Source: Polytrichum commune | Lineage: Eukaryota > Streptophyta > Polytrichopsida > Polytrichales > Polytrichaceae | Direction: 5' to 3' | Assembly: GCA_950295325.1 (NCBI GenBank) | Contig: OX485803.1 | Span: 30,318,001-30,382,000, forward strand | DNA length: 64,000 nt | In this document: positions 13,498-25,544 of the stretch, piece after piece | Layout: each line of letters opens with the position of its first letter | Position numbering within the stretch: position 1 is the first letter of the stretch | Made by a program: the position numbers and the translations under genes | Notes under the pieces: model-generated | Told to the model about the DNA's origin: nothing | The model's database searches: none | The model's input: only the letters and a program-made list of their open reading frames with translations

Positions 13498-13499
13498 TT

Positions 13500-15190
13500 G
13501 GCCACTTTATAATTGTCACGACAAGATCATACACATGTGTTTGTACTTACAACTTATTCATTGTGTGGTGAATTTTTGTAATAAACTACAAGGATAGGTG
13601 AATATCGATTTGGTAATTGAACTTTTAAGGTGGGTTTAAAGTGTAACTCAAATTTGAGTATATTTGGAAAAAAAACACTTGTCCAAAGATAGCATGGATG
13701 TGCACTTGTGGGGACACAACAAATCGAATGACAATAGTAAAAGCAACAACACAACAACCACAACTTCGAATGTTTGCATTCCATGTTCGAGTTTGTGTGG
13801 TTTTGCAATCTAGTGTACATCATATTGGCGGTTGAAATTATCCAAAATTCATGCATAAATCCAAATATATTTAAATCCTAGTTGTGTCCCTAAGATGTCA
13901 TTATGAGAGATTCTTTTGTTCAGTTTTAAATTGAAAAACTCTTAATTCATGTAAAAATAAATGTCCCTATTTATCCTCAAACGTCCTCCAAACCCAACTA
14001 GGACCTTCCAGTAGGTTCTTTTCCAATGTGCACTTATTAGGTTGACCTTGGTACCTATTTTGTACATGGTGCATACCCCAAATCTTCATTAAAAAAGTGT
14101 GGATATTAGTGCAAAAGTTTAAAGGATTTAAAGTTTTATTGGGACGTGACCATGAGGTTAAGGTGACGAATATTCTCATAGTCAATATGCATTTATTGTA
14201 CAAAACTTTTAAGGTATTGGTTTTAGGTGGGGTGTGGGTCTTAGTATCATCTACCTTACATATCAATGTGGACATCATCTCCATTGAGACAACATAATTA
14301 TGATGGACATAATATAGAATTTAAAATATGAACTGACCTTGTAACATTCTACAATAAGGAAAGGTTGTTCAACATTCAACATATGCAATAGGAAGCAAGG
14401 AGGTTCAAATTTAATTTGGGAATGCTTGAATTGGAGCATCCCAAGGCCCATATTTGGGTATCCCAAGTTTGGACCCACCGAACAAACATGAATTCTTGAG
14501 AAGTCTTATACTTCTAGTAGCATGGAGATTGAACCAACATTGTTTTTCTTTTTCTTTTCTACAAGGTCATATCACAAATAACTAGAGCTAAGCTCAACCT
14601 TGCAGTTTGATGGACCAAGGTAAAAGAATGTGAACTTTTATATGTGTCTAAAAGGAGAAGCTTGGTTCTTTCTTTCTTTTTTTCACAAAAATAAAAATAA
14701 GAATCGACTTGCAAATCCAAACACGAACTTGAACTTGTGAACATTGGACTTAAATATTCTACAATTTGAGTTTGGACTTGAACTCCAAAACCAATCCCCC
14801 AATAATGAAGACCAACCTTGAGACAAAATTCCCCTATCTTAGGCACATGTAAGGGTTCTTATTCTCCTGCATTGGCCCGCCATACTTGCAAGCTCAAGCT
14901 TGAGATTAAATTGTGTGCGGTAAGGCCAACAAGAAGCATCAATTGCACGTTGTCCTAGCAAAATATAATTGTGTAGGTGACGATCTTCATTTAAAGACCA
15001 TACATTCTATTTTGAATGAGAATGTTGAATTTGTTGAGGCAAAGTACTAAGACATTACAATTGTTATAATGGAACTATAAGTACATATATAGAGCACTTC
15101 TAAAGGTTGAAGAAGAAAGGTGGTAAAATCACCCCGAACAACAAGTGGTGGAAACCGCATCATGTCAAAGTCTTAAATTTGAACATGATT
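13500..15190. other. No recognisable gene
   Basis: AT-rich sequence with short open frames only; no repeat or domain recognised by eye. Confidence 0.5.
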
Positions 15191-15196
15191 GTGGAG

Positions 15197-15356
15197 CCTA
15201 GAACACACTTGCCATTTGACATGGGTGGCAATTATGACACAACCCCGTTTACATGTGTCGAGTTGAATCTATGACAATTCTAGATTGGACTCGAAACATG
15301 TGAACGGGGTCATATTGCAATGACATGCTTGTGTCAAACGGCCAGTGTGTTCTAGG
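15197..15356. mobile_element. 160-bp fold-back element with arms of about 75 bp
   Basis: Left arm from 15197 (CCTAGAACACACTTGCC.., ACCCCGTTTACATGTGTCGA) to about 15270; right arm 15282-15356 (..CGAAACATGTGAACGGGGT.., GGCCAGTGTGTTCTAGG). The arms pair over nearly their whole length with small internal loops around an 11-base loop. Consistent with a miniature inverted-repeat element or an inverted duplication able to make a long RNA hairpin. Confidence 0.8.
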
Positions 15357-15469
15357 CCCACGTTTTCTACTAGTGAAAGAGCAACACATCTAATGGGTTG
15401 GTGGCATAACTTGATGCGGATCCCTTATATAAAATGAAAGTCCTTGTAAATTCATATTTCTCATATATA

Positions 15470-15555
15470 GATAAAATTGGAACGATACATAGGAAATTAG
15501 CATGGCCCTTGCGCAAGGGTGACATGCATGAATCGAGAAATGATTCAAACATCTC
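15470..15555 (+). pseudogene. U6 spliceosomal snRNA pseudogene
   Basis: From GATAAAATTGGAACGATACA onward the sequence follows U6 snRNA closely, through ATTAGCATGGCCCTTGCGCA and AATCGAGAAATG. The AGC triad (TTAGCATGG) and the GCGCAAGG internal stem-loop strand are kept. The essential ACAGAGA box is altered to ACATAGG, the 5' stem-loop region is not recognisable, and no T-run terminator follows; instead there is a (TA)n tract at 15561-15582. A TATA-like TTATATAAAATG lies at about 15426. These points favour a pseudogene or very diverged copy. Confidence 0.85.
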
Positions 15556-16160
15556 TCACATATATATATATATATATATATAATGTTTGACCTGAGATTC
15601 AATATCAAAAAACTCCAAATCAAGTCTAGTGACCCCTAAGCCATGTATTTTAATGATGTTTTTATGGCAATCTACAAGACCCCTAGGATGGTTGCCATGA
15701 ATCATGTGTCATAAATTAGCACCAATTTTAGTTCATGAGGATATGGACTATTCAACATCTTACAATATCTTACAACACTTTGTCATATCGTGTGAATGGA
15801 ACAAAGTCATAATAGTTATAAGTGAGAAAAATGGTCGTTTGTTTCCTACTCGCCAACCATAAAAATCATGGTAAATTACATAGTATTAAAGGTCCAAATA
15901 TGTATGCCAACCACAACTTGGACCGCAAGCCAACAACCTCGTGAATGTATTGGACATATTACAACAAAATTTGGACTTCTTGGAGCACATGTTGTGGTGG
16001 CAAATGGGGACGTTTGCCACGTGGCAACAACCAACGATGCAATGATCATCATGCTATGGCCATAGGTGCACACACCAACTACATCATTTATTCCAATTAG
16101 TGTGGGTAATCATTTGGAGTTATGTAGTGCCATAAGCTAAAACCCAAGGATGTAGTCTTT

Positions 16161-16295
16161 CACAAGTACATTGTGATTATTTCTTGGATTTTCCTTGGGT
16201 TGCGTTGGTTCTCCTGAGGTGGTTGTCTTTTGGTTCCTTTTCTTGCAGTTGAATCTTCAATTTGTGCCCAAAAAAAAAACACAAGTACATTGTGA
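16161..16295 (+). mobile_element. 5'-truncated LINE 3' end with 16-bp target-site duplication
   Basis: The insert occupies 16177-16279 and ends in CAATTTGTGCCC plus an A-run. It is flanked by perfect 16-bp direct repeats CACAAGTACATTGTGA at 16161-16176 and 16280-16295. The inserted sequence (TTGCGTTGGTTCTCCTGAGG, then TGGTTGTCTTTTGG) matches the 3' tails of LINE fragments at about 59018-59137 and 59909-60056. A-tail, 5' truncation and target duplication together are the signature of LINE retrotransposition. Confidence 0.93.
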
Positions 16296-16557
16296 AACAC
16301 ATAATAATATTACACACTTTAATAGAACCTAACAATGTTTTGATAGTCAACAGTTGCATTCTTTGAAAGAAGCTATAATATATTATATATATCCAAATGG
16401 TAATCCTCGCGAACCGAAATAATCAATGTAGCAAATTACACTTGATTACGGATTCATGACATCCATAAAGTCTGTTCATTATGGATGATAAGACTTAAGC
16501 AAAAGATGATACCCTATAGGTTTGTGGTTAACTCAATCCAACTCGGTTTCACTACAC

Positions 16558-16795
16558 CGTTTATTGTATTTAGTGTCACATGCATAATAGTGCCACTTAC
16601 CTTACTTTAAGGCGTATGCTAGGTTACACTAATGATCAATAACTTCATAACTAGTGTCACCTCTTGACGCTTGGTGTTCGAGTGCGATTACAAATATGTT
16701 GGCATGAGTATGTTCAGTAATGTTATGAGGTGTGTGCCTACGTTACATAATGGTCTACAAGTTGACTAAAATGTGCACAAATGACACCATGAATT
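16558..16795 (+). repeat. Family E repeat, copy 1
   Basis: TTTAGTGTCACATGCATAAT, TTAAGGCGTATGC, ACTAATGATCAA, GACGCTTGGTGTTC, TGTTATGAGGTGTGTGCCT and CTACAAGTTGACTAAA recur in the same order at 21150-21382. About 230 bp; nature unknown. Confidence 0.85.
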
Positions 16796-16799
16796 AGTG

Positions 16800-18535
16800 T
16801 GGTCAAGAAATTTTTGTGTTACATACTAAAACGAAAAACTATCATCTCAAGTATGAATGTAAATAAATTTCCACTTAGGAAAAAGTTACTTATGTTGACA
16901 AATAGTACCATTTTGACAATTTGCAGGCATGACACTTTGGGACCTCCATGCATCTAGTTTAGGCCCTTTGCAAACAATGTACATGACACTAAACACCGTA
17001 AATGGTGTAGATTGATTTGGGGGCTTTAACACCGATTTGGGGTCAAGTGTAGAATTTAAGCTCATGGTTCAATGTGTCATTTTCACCTTCAAGTGGATAA
17101 ATTTCCATGCATGACGCAAAGCCGTGCCCTTACGGAGGTGGTTTATAAGCAACCAATACAAGCCCTACAAATAGTTTTTCATTTACTCTTCTGCGTTTGG
17201 AATACTATACTAACATGTGCAATTAGGTTGCCTTTGCAAAAAGGTTCGCTTGTCTGAACCCATGCAAATCACATTAGGTACAATCCAAACAACAAATTAC
17301 ATATAATGTTGTTGATTATTGTGTATAGCACCTACGGTCAAAGAAGTGATTATTGTACCCCCTTTTTTTTATCATGGTAATACAAATCTAAAATAGTGTA
17401 GAATGTTGATATAATAGTGTGGGGTGACCTAAATTGCACATGTCAGTGTAGCTCACATATTTTTGCTCCAATCCCCACGTAGACATTAAACATACCTATA
17501 ATTAATGGTCATTTGCTCTTGAGAAATTTCAAACTCCACAGGTCCGTGATGTCATAAGGGGCTCATGAGATATAAGCCTCATGTCGTGCATCTTAAAATT
17601 CACATTGTCATTTGCAGATTTCACTTTGCCTTTTGACTTTTTGTTTCTACTTGGTATATACAACATTCAATTTCATACTAGAACATCAAATTCTTCTTTT
17701 TGAAAAATTAGTAGTTTTTGGATTATGCGATAGCACACCACATGTCCAATCCCGACCTCAAAAACTTCACTAACGAGTAAATGACGATGTAGAAGTTTTG
17801 AGACTTGAAGATGCACTCCACCCCACGTCCGCCACCTCAATAGGACCGGGGTCGGGATCCCAACAACCGGAATATGTTCTTTGAGATCCTCGATCACGAG
17901 TGTGTCCAAACCTCGGCTCCGATAACCAAAAAAGATCATTTACAAATCGCTCGGTGATGAATGTTTTGACCCGACCTACACGACAATGCATCAAAATCCA
18001 CCCAAATTAGGTGGATGTTTTACCCCTTGCAGTGATAGACCTGCTTCCAAGGTTGGCGTTGGAGTTCGTGGGGTGCGCTCCCACGCCTCAAATAGCACCT
18101 CAACCTCAACTCAACCAACCTTTTATTGGGATCGAGGTAGGGTTGCTCTTGAATGATGGAATCATCCATTAATAGCACAATATTCTTAGATTCCAACTTC
18201 GACATGCTCAAAGAAACATTAGTTTTTCAGACAATCAACCACTTGCAACAAGTCGAAGGTGATATCTGCATACAAGGTCGCCTTTGGTGCACAAATTGAC
18301 AAGGAACTTTCAAAGTTTATGTTCTTTGTGATCAACTGAAGAATAAACTATCGTAAAACTACCCTAGTACTAACCATATGTAACAACTTAGCCATCAAGG
18401 TCCTCACGCTTGAAGGTAATCTCATCAATTTTATGGGTGTCAATGATCACAATAGAGTTTTGGCAAGCTCAAGGCCCCTATGGTGAAATCAATGTTCGTT
18501 GCTATAGTTTGTGTGTAAGACAGATTTCAATCGAC
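16800..18535. other. No recognisable gene
   Basis: Short open frames, including minus-strand frames of 60-88 codons between 17670 and 18210 in slightly more GC-rich sequence. No family motif could be seen in any of them. Confidence 0.45.
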
Positions 18536-18538
18536 TGA

Positions 18539-18970
18539 AGTTCTGGTTCAGACCTTTTTGAATATAACTTCCTCTCAGTATAAATTTGGCATTGCTCCTT
18601 GTGAATATGAAACGTAAAGAAACTGAATTCGAAGTCCGGATGTTGGATTGAAAATCAGGTCTCCTTGAAATTTAGTCATGGAGTTCTGGTTCAGACCTTT
18701 TTGAATATAACTTTCTCTCGGTACAAATTTGGTGTTGCTGCTTGTGAATATGAAACAAAAAGAAAGTTGGATTTGAAGTCCGGATGTTGGATTGAAAATC
18801 AGGCCTCTTTGAAATTCAGTCATGGAGTTCTGGTTCAGAACTTTGTGAATATAACTTCCTCTCAGTATAAATTTGGCGTTGTTCCTTGTGAATATGAAAC
18901 GAAAAGAAATCGAATTTGAAGCCCGGATGTTGGATTGAGAATCAGGCCTCTTTAAAATTTAGTTGTGGTT
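18539..18970 (+). repeat. Tandem array, three units of about 144 bp
   Basis: Units begin with AGTTCTGGTTCAGA at 18539, 18682 and 18826 (spacing 143 and 144). Each contains TGAATATAACTT, AAATTTGGYGTTG, TGTGAATATGAAACG and CCGGATGTTGGATTGA. The third unit runs directly into a family A repeat at about 18959. Confidence 0.93.
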
Positions 18971-19215
18971 ATCGGAAGGGCATGTTTGTTGATTCTTTGA
19001 CGGAATGCATAGGTCCTCCCAATCGTGTTCATTGTCGAGTGTGGAGTAGTCAATAAACAACTCTGAAGACATAGTCCAATCCCTTTTAAACACGAGTGTC
19101 TTTATGATGGTTGTTCTTTGATCCTCGCCCAACCACACACCAATCAAAATCTAGGTGTCCCGTTAAGAAAAAGTAACCGAACAACACCCGCATACCTTAT
19201 GGGACTATGGCAACC
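18959..19215 (+). repeat. Family A dispersed repeat
   Basis: Contains GTTATCGGAAGGGCATGTTT, CCTCCCAATCGTGTTCATTG, GAAGACATAGTCCAATC, CACGAGTGTCTTTATGATGG and CTAGGTGTCCCGTTAAG, in the order seen in the other copies. It follows the 144-bp tandem array without a gap; the joined sequence GAAAATCRG.. also precedes module A in the copies at 320-700 and 30085-30495, so the array probably arose from the element itself. Confidence 0.8.
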
Positions 19216-21145
19216 TGAAGACCTTTTCCGGTTGCCGATTCTCCCCCAAAATGTGGGACATGCAAGCTCTCTAAATAGACAGACGAGAGCCACATGGTGT
19301 GGACTTCCAAACCTTATATTGTTTTGGTGTTACAAAACCACTCCTATCATGAAATGGGATTAATACTGTCACAAGAAGATACAAAATTAGATGTTAGTGA
19401 AAGGCCAGTAAACATGGACTGTGCGATTAGTCTATGTTTTATGCATCCTTTAAAAAGTCCAATTCTGAAATCGTGCGTGTCAATTGATGTGCATTTATTT
19501 ATTTTATTTTGCAAGTATTTGAGTGTCAAGTGTCAAAAACTTGCAGAGAAAAACGTTGTCAAAAATACACGCAGGCAGCAAGTGCACATATTTCCAATTT
19601 TGACCTACCTGAAGAAGATTAAAATCAAAAGGGAGTTGCTTGATTCCATATTTGTGTCCATAGCCAAAGGGCTCTTGCAGGGGGAAGTCGAAAACCCTGT
19701 GAATTTAGCAAGTACGTAAGTTACCCTAACAATATTCCAACTTGACATATTGAATGTGAAATGGTGATAATCCTCTGCTCGAAAGATATGAACATAAGTT
19801 AGAAGGTTAGGGGAGTTCTCAGAGTAGCAGTTGACCTCCACAAAACTGCTTCAAAATCGTCTGCAAAGGGATCTTGACTCTCCATTTTCTCGGACATGTT
19901 TTCTTTGTATGTTGCAAAAGAACTACCAGGGTACAAGAATCAGAACAGCAAAAAGCATCTATAGATTAGTTGCAAGCTAAGCAAGGCGATTATAAGTGTT
20001 GATAAAATAACATAATTACTTAAATAATTGTAATGAGTTCAACTGAAACATGATTTGCAAATTGGGTCAACCTAATATCACGTTGATCTCCCTCTCGATT
20101 TGACTGAACCAAAAACTCGCACGAATGAGATGCTCACTCTTTCTAAAATTAAAGGTGCCTATGATAACAATCAGCAAACTCCGATTCATGCCTTTCACTA
20201 ATGCACCATTGAATGTCTTCTGAAAACCTTTCATGCTTGAATCAACACAGATCTGGAAACCATAACAACAGCATTCCACATTGGAATGAGAACAGGTCCA
20301 TTGTCAAGCTCACATTCAAAGCATTATTTAAGGCGTGCGGGTGTTCTATGCTCACTTTTCTCAAATCGGACACTGTATATAAATTGAATGGTGTGAGTTT
20401 AGGTGTGGATCTACAAACATACACCTAGAAAGACACGCATTTAAAAGATATTGGAACACGTCTACACTTGATGATTGTCAACGCCACAGGAGGGCCGATG
20501 TGTTCATTTGCGGAATCAAATCAGCAGAGGTCCAATGTTTCAATCCGATTTTTTGTCGATGTGTCATTGTAGATTTGCTGATACAACACAAATCTCAAGA
20601 CGTGATTCTTTTCAATAGAAGATGGAGAACAAGAAAAACTAATGGAACAACACCCACATCCCTTCGCGAAAAAACGCAGCTCGCATTGAAGTCATTGCTA
20701 CACCATTTTTTACCACTTGCATCCTGCATCTGAAACTCTCTTCGCCTCCAGCATTCAGTAGTAACTCAGGTGCTTGCCACCCATAATATCCCTTCTCCAA
20801 CTTCCAAAACACTCCAAGTCATCTCCCACACGAACTCAAACCACCATATCCTCCTCCAAAGCTCCAGTCACCATGTTCTTTTCAGGATGTTGAAATGTAT
20901 AAAAATGAAGTTGAAAATCACCCCAAGAGCAATCAATTCGAAATATTATTGGCCTGAAAATTGGCCTTGCCCCTGAACTCAGATCTGAGAAAAACCCCCA
21001 TTGAGATTTAAGCCCATTCACTTTGCATTTGCACGAGTCTGCATCCAAAGCCTATGTAGGGTGAAGCTCCAATCGTGCTTGCACATGCCTTTTAAGGCAA
21101 CGAAAAAATTTATGAACTTTAAAAGGCAAGAAGATTAGGTGAATC
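19216..21145. other. No gene confirmed; one 141-codon open frame
   Basis: A plus-strand frame at 19294-19719 begins MVWTSKPYIV and ends VENPVNLAST. It has no recognised domain and no partner exon could be matched to it. Between 20200 and 20600 there are faint resemblances to a pentatricopeptide-repeat gene, not strong enough to call. Confidence 0.4.
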
Positions 21146-21149
21146 GTTT

Positions 21150-21382
21150 GTGGTATATAGTGTCACATGCATAATAGTGTCAATTACCCTATTTTGAGGC
21201 GTATGCAAGGTTGCACTAATGATCAACGACTTCATCATTAGTGTCACTTCTTGATGCTTGGTGTTCAAGTGCACTTACTAAGATCTTGGCATGAGTGTGT
21301 TCAATAGTGTTATGAGGTGTATGCCTTTGTTATATAATGATCTACAAGTTGACTAAAGTGTATACAAATGACACTTGGCAGC
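21150..21382 (+). repeat. Family E repeat, copy 2
   Basis: Second copy of the repeat at 16558-16795, same orientation, with scattered substitutions (TATAGTGTCACATGCATAAT, TTGAGGCGTATGC, TTGATGCTTGGTGTTC, TGTTATGAGGTGTATGCCT). Confidence 0.85.
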
Positions 21383-21384
21383 AG

Positions 21385-24300
21385 TATGCACACCAAACGT
21401 TGAGATATTTGATAATAGGATAATAGCATATTTGATATTCCAAGTGTTTAAGTGTCAAATAGTTGATAGAATTTGGTGTTAGTAAATATTGAGTGTTGCA
21501 ACCATATGAATGAAAACGATGTTATTGTGATTGTTGTGTTTATATGTAGGCTAAACATCTTATTATTTATATCTATATGTAGATATAAAATAAGTGTTAA
21601 TTACATATTTTCTTTCTTAATGTTTGAGGAATAAGAAATCAAATGTTTCTTTATTCTTTATTTTTAAAGATGGTGTTGATAAGCATCAATGGATCACATC
21701 AACATCTTTAAAATGCCCCAAAAAAACAAAGTCCTTTCATATTGAGTTGAGATTCAACATTTATTTTTTGGTCATAATCAAATATCTACAATATTGTCTT
21801 AAAAAGAAATTGGCATTAAGTTGAACGACTTAGTTGCCCGCTTTACAACTAAACACATTATTTTTGGAATAGGGGGATTGGAAAAATTGGACGAATATAC
21901 CTTACACTCCTACACAATTCACTTCACCCTTTGCACTAAATTTTTTTGGTCAAACATGAAATGTGAATATGATTTGTAAATAAGAATGGTAGAGAGGATA
22001 GACTATAAAGTTATGGACAAACTTTTGGAGGAGCTTTGACAGTTTGATTGTAATGTATGTTTGTTTCTCCTAGATATAGTTAAAGAAAGAAAACCAATCC
22101 TCATATGTTTTTGCTATGTGCTTAACAATCTTTGAATGTATACACCTAATGCATATAAAAACATATTGGTTTTCATGAGCAATGAATGCCATAAATGTCA
22201 AAGAACAATGCAAACACAATGCAAAGGAAAAATCCAAAGAAATTGATACCTTAAACAAAGAATGAAATAGAGAACAAAAACCTTGAATGTAGGAAAATGT
22301 CACCTCATAATGACCTATGTGTGATGGGTGATAATGAAAACGGCGAAAATAACTAAACCCTGACCCTTGAATAACCTAACCTTTGTAGTCTACACAACTT
22401 TGAGCCAGTCAATTGGACCTAACAATCATCAACTTTTTAAAAAATAACCCCATTGACCTAAATGTTTAGGTGCACTAGGTAAGATCTACGAAACATATTA
22501 CGTCACGTGATTCAACTTGACCGGTTGATATCCCAAGCGGTTTTTATAATATTTTAAAAATATATTGATCAATTTTTAAAAATATATTGAATAGTTGACC
22601 TGAATTTTCATCTTGATTGCTCATAATGACCAGTAGACTAGACAAGTCGAATTGAATTTTGAAGGTGACCCATAAAACCAATTGGTCGGTGAAATCAATT
22701 TCAATTTGTGCCTCCCGTCAAATTAGACATGATGATCAACAACAAAGTCAATTGTCATGTCTAATGGGACAACCTTGATCCCTTAATGGCCAACATGCCT
22801 TAGAATGACATTTTCATTTTTAAATAATTGGATCCTACTAAAATTTGTTGTTTGGTGGGCAACAAATTGACCCAAAAAGTAGCTATTCAAATTGTCAACT
22901 ATTTGCAAAGTGTAATAATAAAATTTCTTGAGCGATCAACCTAGATACCTAATGAATTACTTGCATCTCGATAGACATTGTGAGAATTGGTCAATTTTGA
23001 CTAATATTATGCTTTAAAATCTATGTGGAAGTTTGCATCATAGAAGCAAACATTTATGGGCCTTGATTATGAATCCTATGCAAAGGGCAACAAAGTATTT
23101 GAACAAATATCAATGGTACTACTTTGTGCAAAAATATATGTATAATAAATAAAGGTCAAAGCTTGAGATTGTCTACTTTGAAGGGGTCATATGTAATCAC
23201 TTTTAATTCTCAAACTAGAATTTCAATCATAATAGAATTTATATAATTTATAATTTTTATTGATTATAAAACTTAATATATATTTTTAATGACTTCAAAA
23301 CAAAAAATGGGAATCTTAATTTGAAAAAAGCATATCTTGCTTAGTTATTTAGTGTTCATTATTATTTTACATTCTAGACACATCTCCTTAGCTATGTTAT
23401 CACTTGCAAAAGCTTGATAGTAGAAATTCATGAAGGGGCAATATCTACAGCTCATGAAGTAATCACATCTCAAGAAAGAATCTAATAATTTGATCACTTC
23501 AATGAAGTAAATAAACAAAAAATAAAAGACTCTGTCATTTTTTCATCCACTTGATTGCCATAAACTACCAAAAAATCATAGCAATTGGATCTAATTGCCA
23601 AATTTTGGATGAATTTTATAATTATCAACCATTTGTGGCTTCATCACTTCAATAATTGTCACCGGTGTGGCTATCTTGAAATTTTTAAAAGAAACTATTT
23701 CTTAAAATATTTTAATTGTGGACATTTTAAGGACTGGAATTCCCAACCTCATGGTTGGTCATGAAACGGTTCACAATACAAGTGATACATGCAACAAATC
23801 TCTATGAGGTCAATTTTCCAAGATTTATATACTATATTTATCTGATAACTACTCTTCAAATGGCATTAAGAAACAAACTATGTATAAAACTAGCAATATT
23901 TAATTAACATAATTCCAAATCCAAAAAATTAACGTAGGCATATTTTATAGAATTAAATAATTCTGCTCCATAAAGTCAATCCTTGAAAATGTGTATATGT
24001 GTTATGTGAATTACAATGTCCTTCAATATATCCTTCAAATTGACAATGTTAAATTCAACCCAAATTATCAATATTCATAGTTTCCAGTACAGAGTTTTAA
24101 GTATGATCATATTTTGCATGATCACACATGTAATAACATCTTCAATGTTGCATGTGCCCTATAAACAACTTGGTTGTTGTAAGATTTAGATTTCAACAAA
24201 CCAAAAATAACTATCACTTTATTACACTTTATTAACAATTACCCTTCACATGTAGCTAATGATTCATTTATCACTCATCCAACTCACATTTTATCCTTTT

Positions 24301-24636
24301 GAATCACCTATACAAAAGAAAAAAACGAAAGAGCACAGCTGCACCCGCATGTATGATAAGCGATTGATTCAATCTAGTAATTTGATATTAGCGAATCAGT
24401 ATGAATTCATTCTCAATATATAGCATCTACAGGTTCGTAATGCTAAACTCTTGGAGACGTTTTCAATACCACGCACTACTGAATGCATGCCAGTTGAAGT
24501 GATGGATGCACTGAATTTCGTTTAGAATATCATGTACAATTTCTTCAAATCAAAATGAGTGAAGACTGTCTCATAGCAAATCCAGAGATCTCCCCAAAAA
24601 GCATAGTATCAATCCTAAAGTTTGCCTATGCCATTG
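21385..24636. other. No recognisable gene; very AT-rich
   Basis: The most AT-rich stretch of the window, with long A and T runs and only short open frames. No gene or repeat was recognised by eye. Confidence 0.5.
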
Positions 24637-24842
24637 AACACATAAGTTAGAGCACGCTACCTATTCAAGGATTAGATGTGCTTTCCCAATCCTCTACATC
24701 TTTGGACTCTGAACACTAACTCAAAGAAATGGCACTAACCATTAAACACATAGAACACGTTACCTATTCAAGGATTAGATGTGCTTTCCCAAATCCTCAA
24801 CATCTTTAGACTGAGAACACTAACTCAAAGAAATTGCACTAA
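24637..24842 (+). repeat. Direct tandem repeat, two units of 103 bp
   Basis: TACCTATTCAAGGATTAGAT and GTGCTTTCCCAA occur twice, with the units offset by 103 bases (anchor positions 24650 and 24753). Divergence is low. Confidence 0.9.
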
Positions 24843-25544
24843 TGAGAATAATTAGAAGAATATAAACACAGGTCAATGCATCAATTTTGGGTAAACTACA
24901 AGGCACATGTAGAATTTGTGACAAATATTGAAGAATTTAATGTGGAATTGCACATAGATAGGACTTTGAATATAATTGTGGGGATCGACTGTGCTTCGAG
25001 TACAAATCAGGATTTGGCTGGTCTAGACATTTCTACATGACACAAATACAGCAGTTGAAGTAAAGATAGCTCAGAAAGAAGTTTGGATTCTGTTGTATGA
25101 TCACTGACAGAACCCCTGTTTCATAAATTTCTGGTGAACACCGTAGCAACAGTTGTTTTTGGTAGTAAGCAGCGACACCCTTGTAATCAACACATACAGC
25201 AGTTGTAAAGTTATGAGATTCCATTGAATATCTTCCCCAGAAATACTTTAAGTAGATTACGTTCAAAAATGACATCATCCATGAACTGATTGGCTCAAGT
25301 TTTCACAATTAATATAGACAGAAGTAACCATAAAAACGATAGAACAGACAAATGCACAACTGCACTTCAAATGCATGACTGCACTTCCAATGTGCGACAA
25401 TTAGCCCTCAAGTCAAACATTTGGTACCCAATCATTTGCCACGATGCTTTTCAGCTTGTCCTTCCAACCATTTTTGTACCCTTTGAAACTCTGATTTCCA
25501 CCTGTCAGATTCTCCGGTCTTGATCCAGTGCATCCACATGCACA

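Noticed and set aside
20213-20600. Possible pentatricopeptide-repeat gene fragment (phrase TFKALFKACG, then GTRLHLMIVNATG)
   Set aside because: Only two short phrases resemble the repeat, without the regular 35-residue spacing. Too weak to call.
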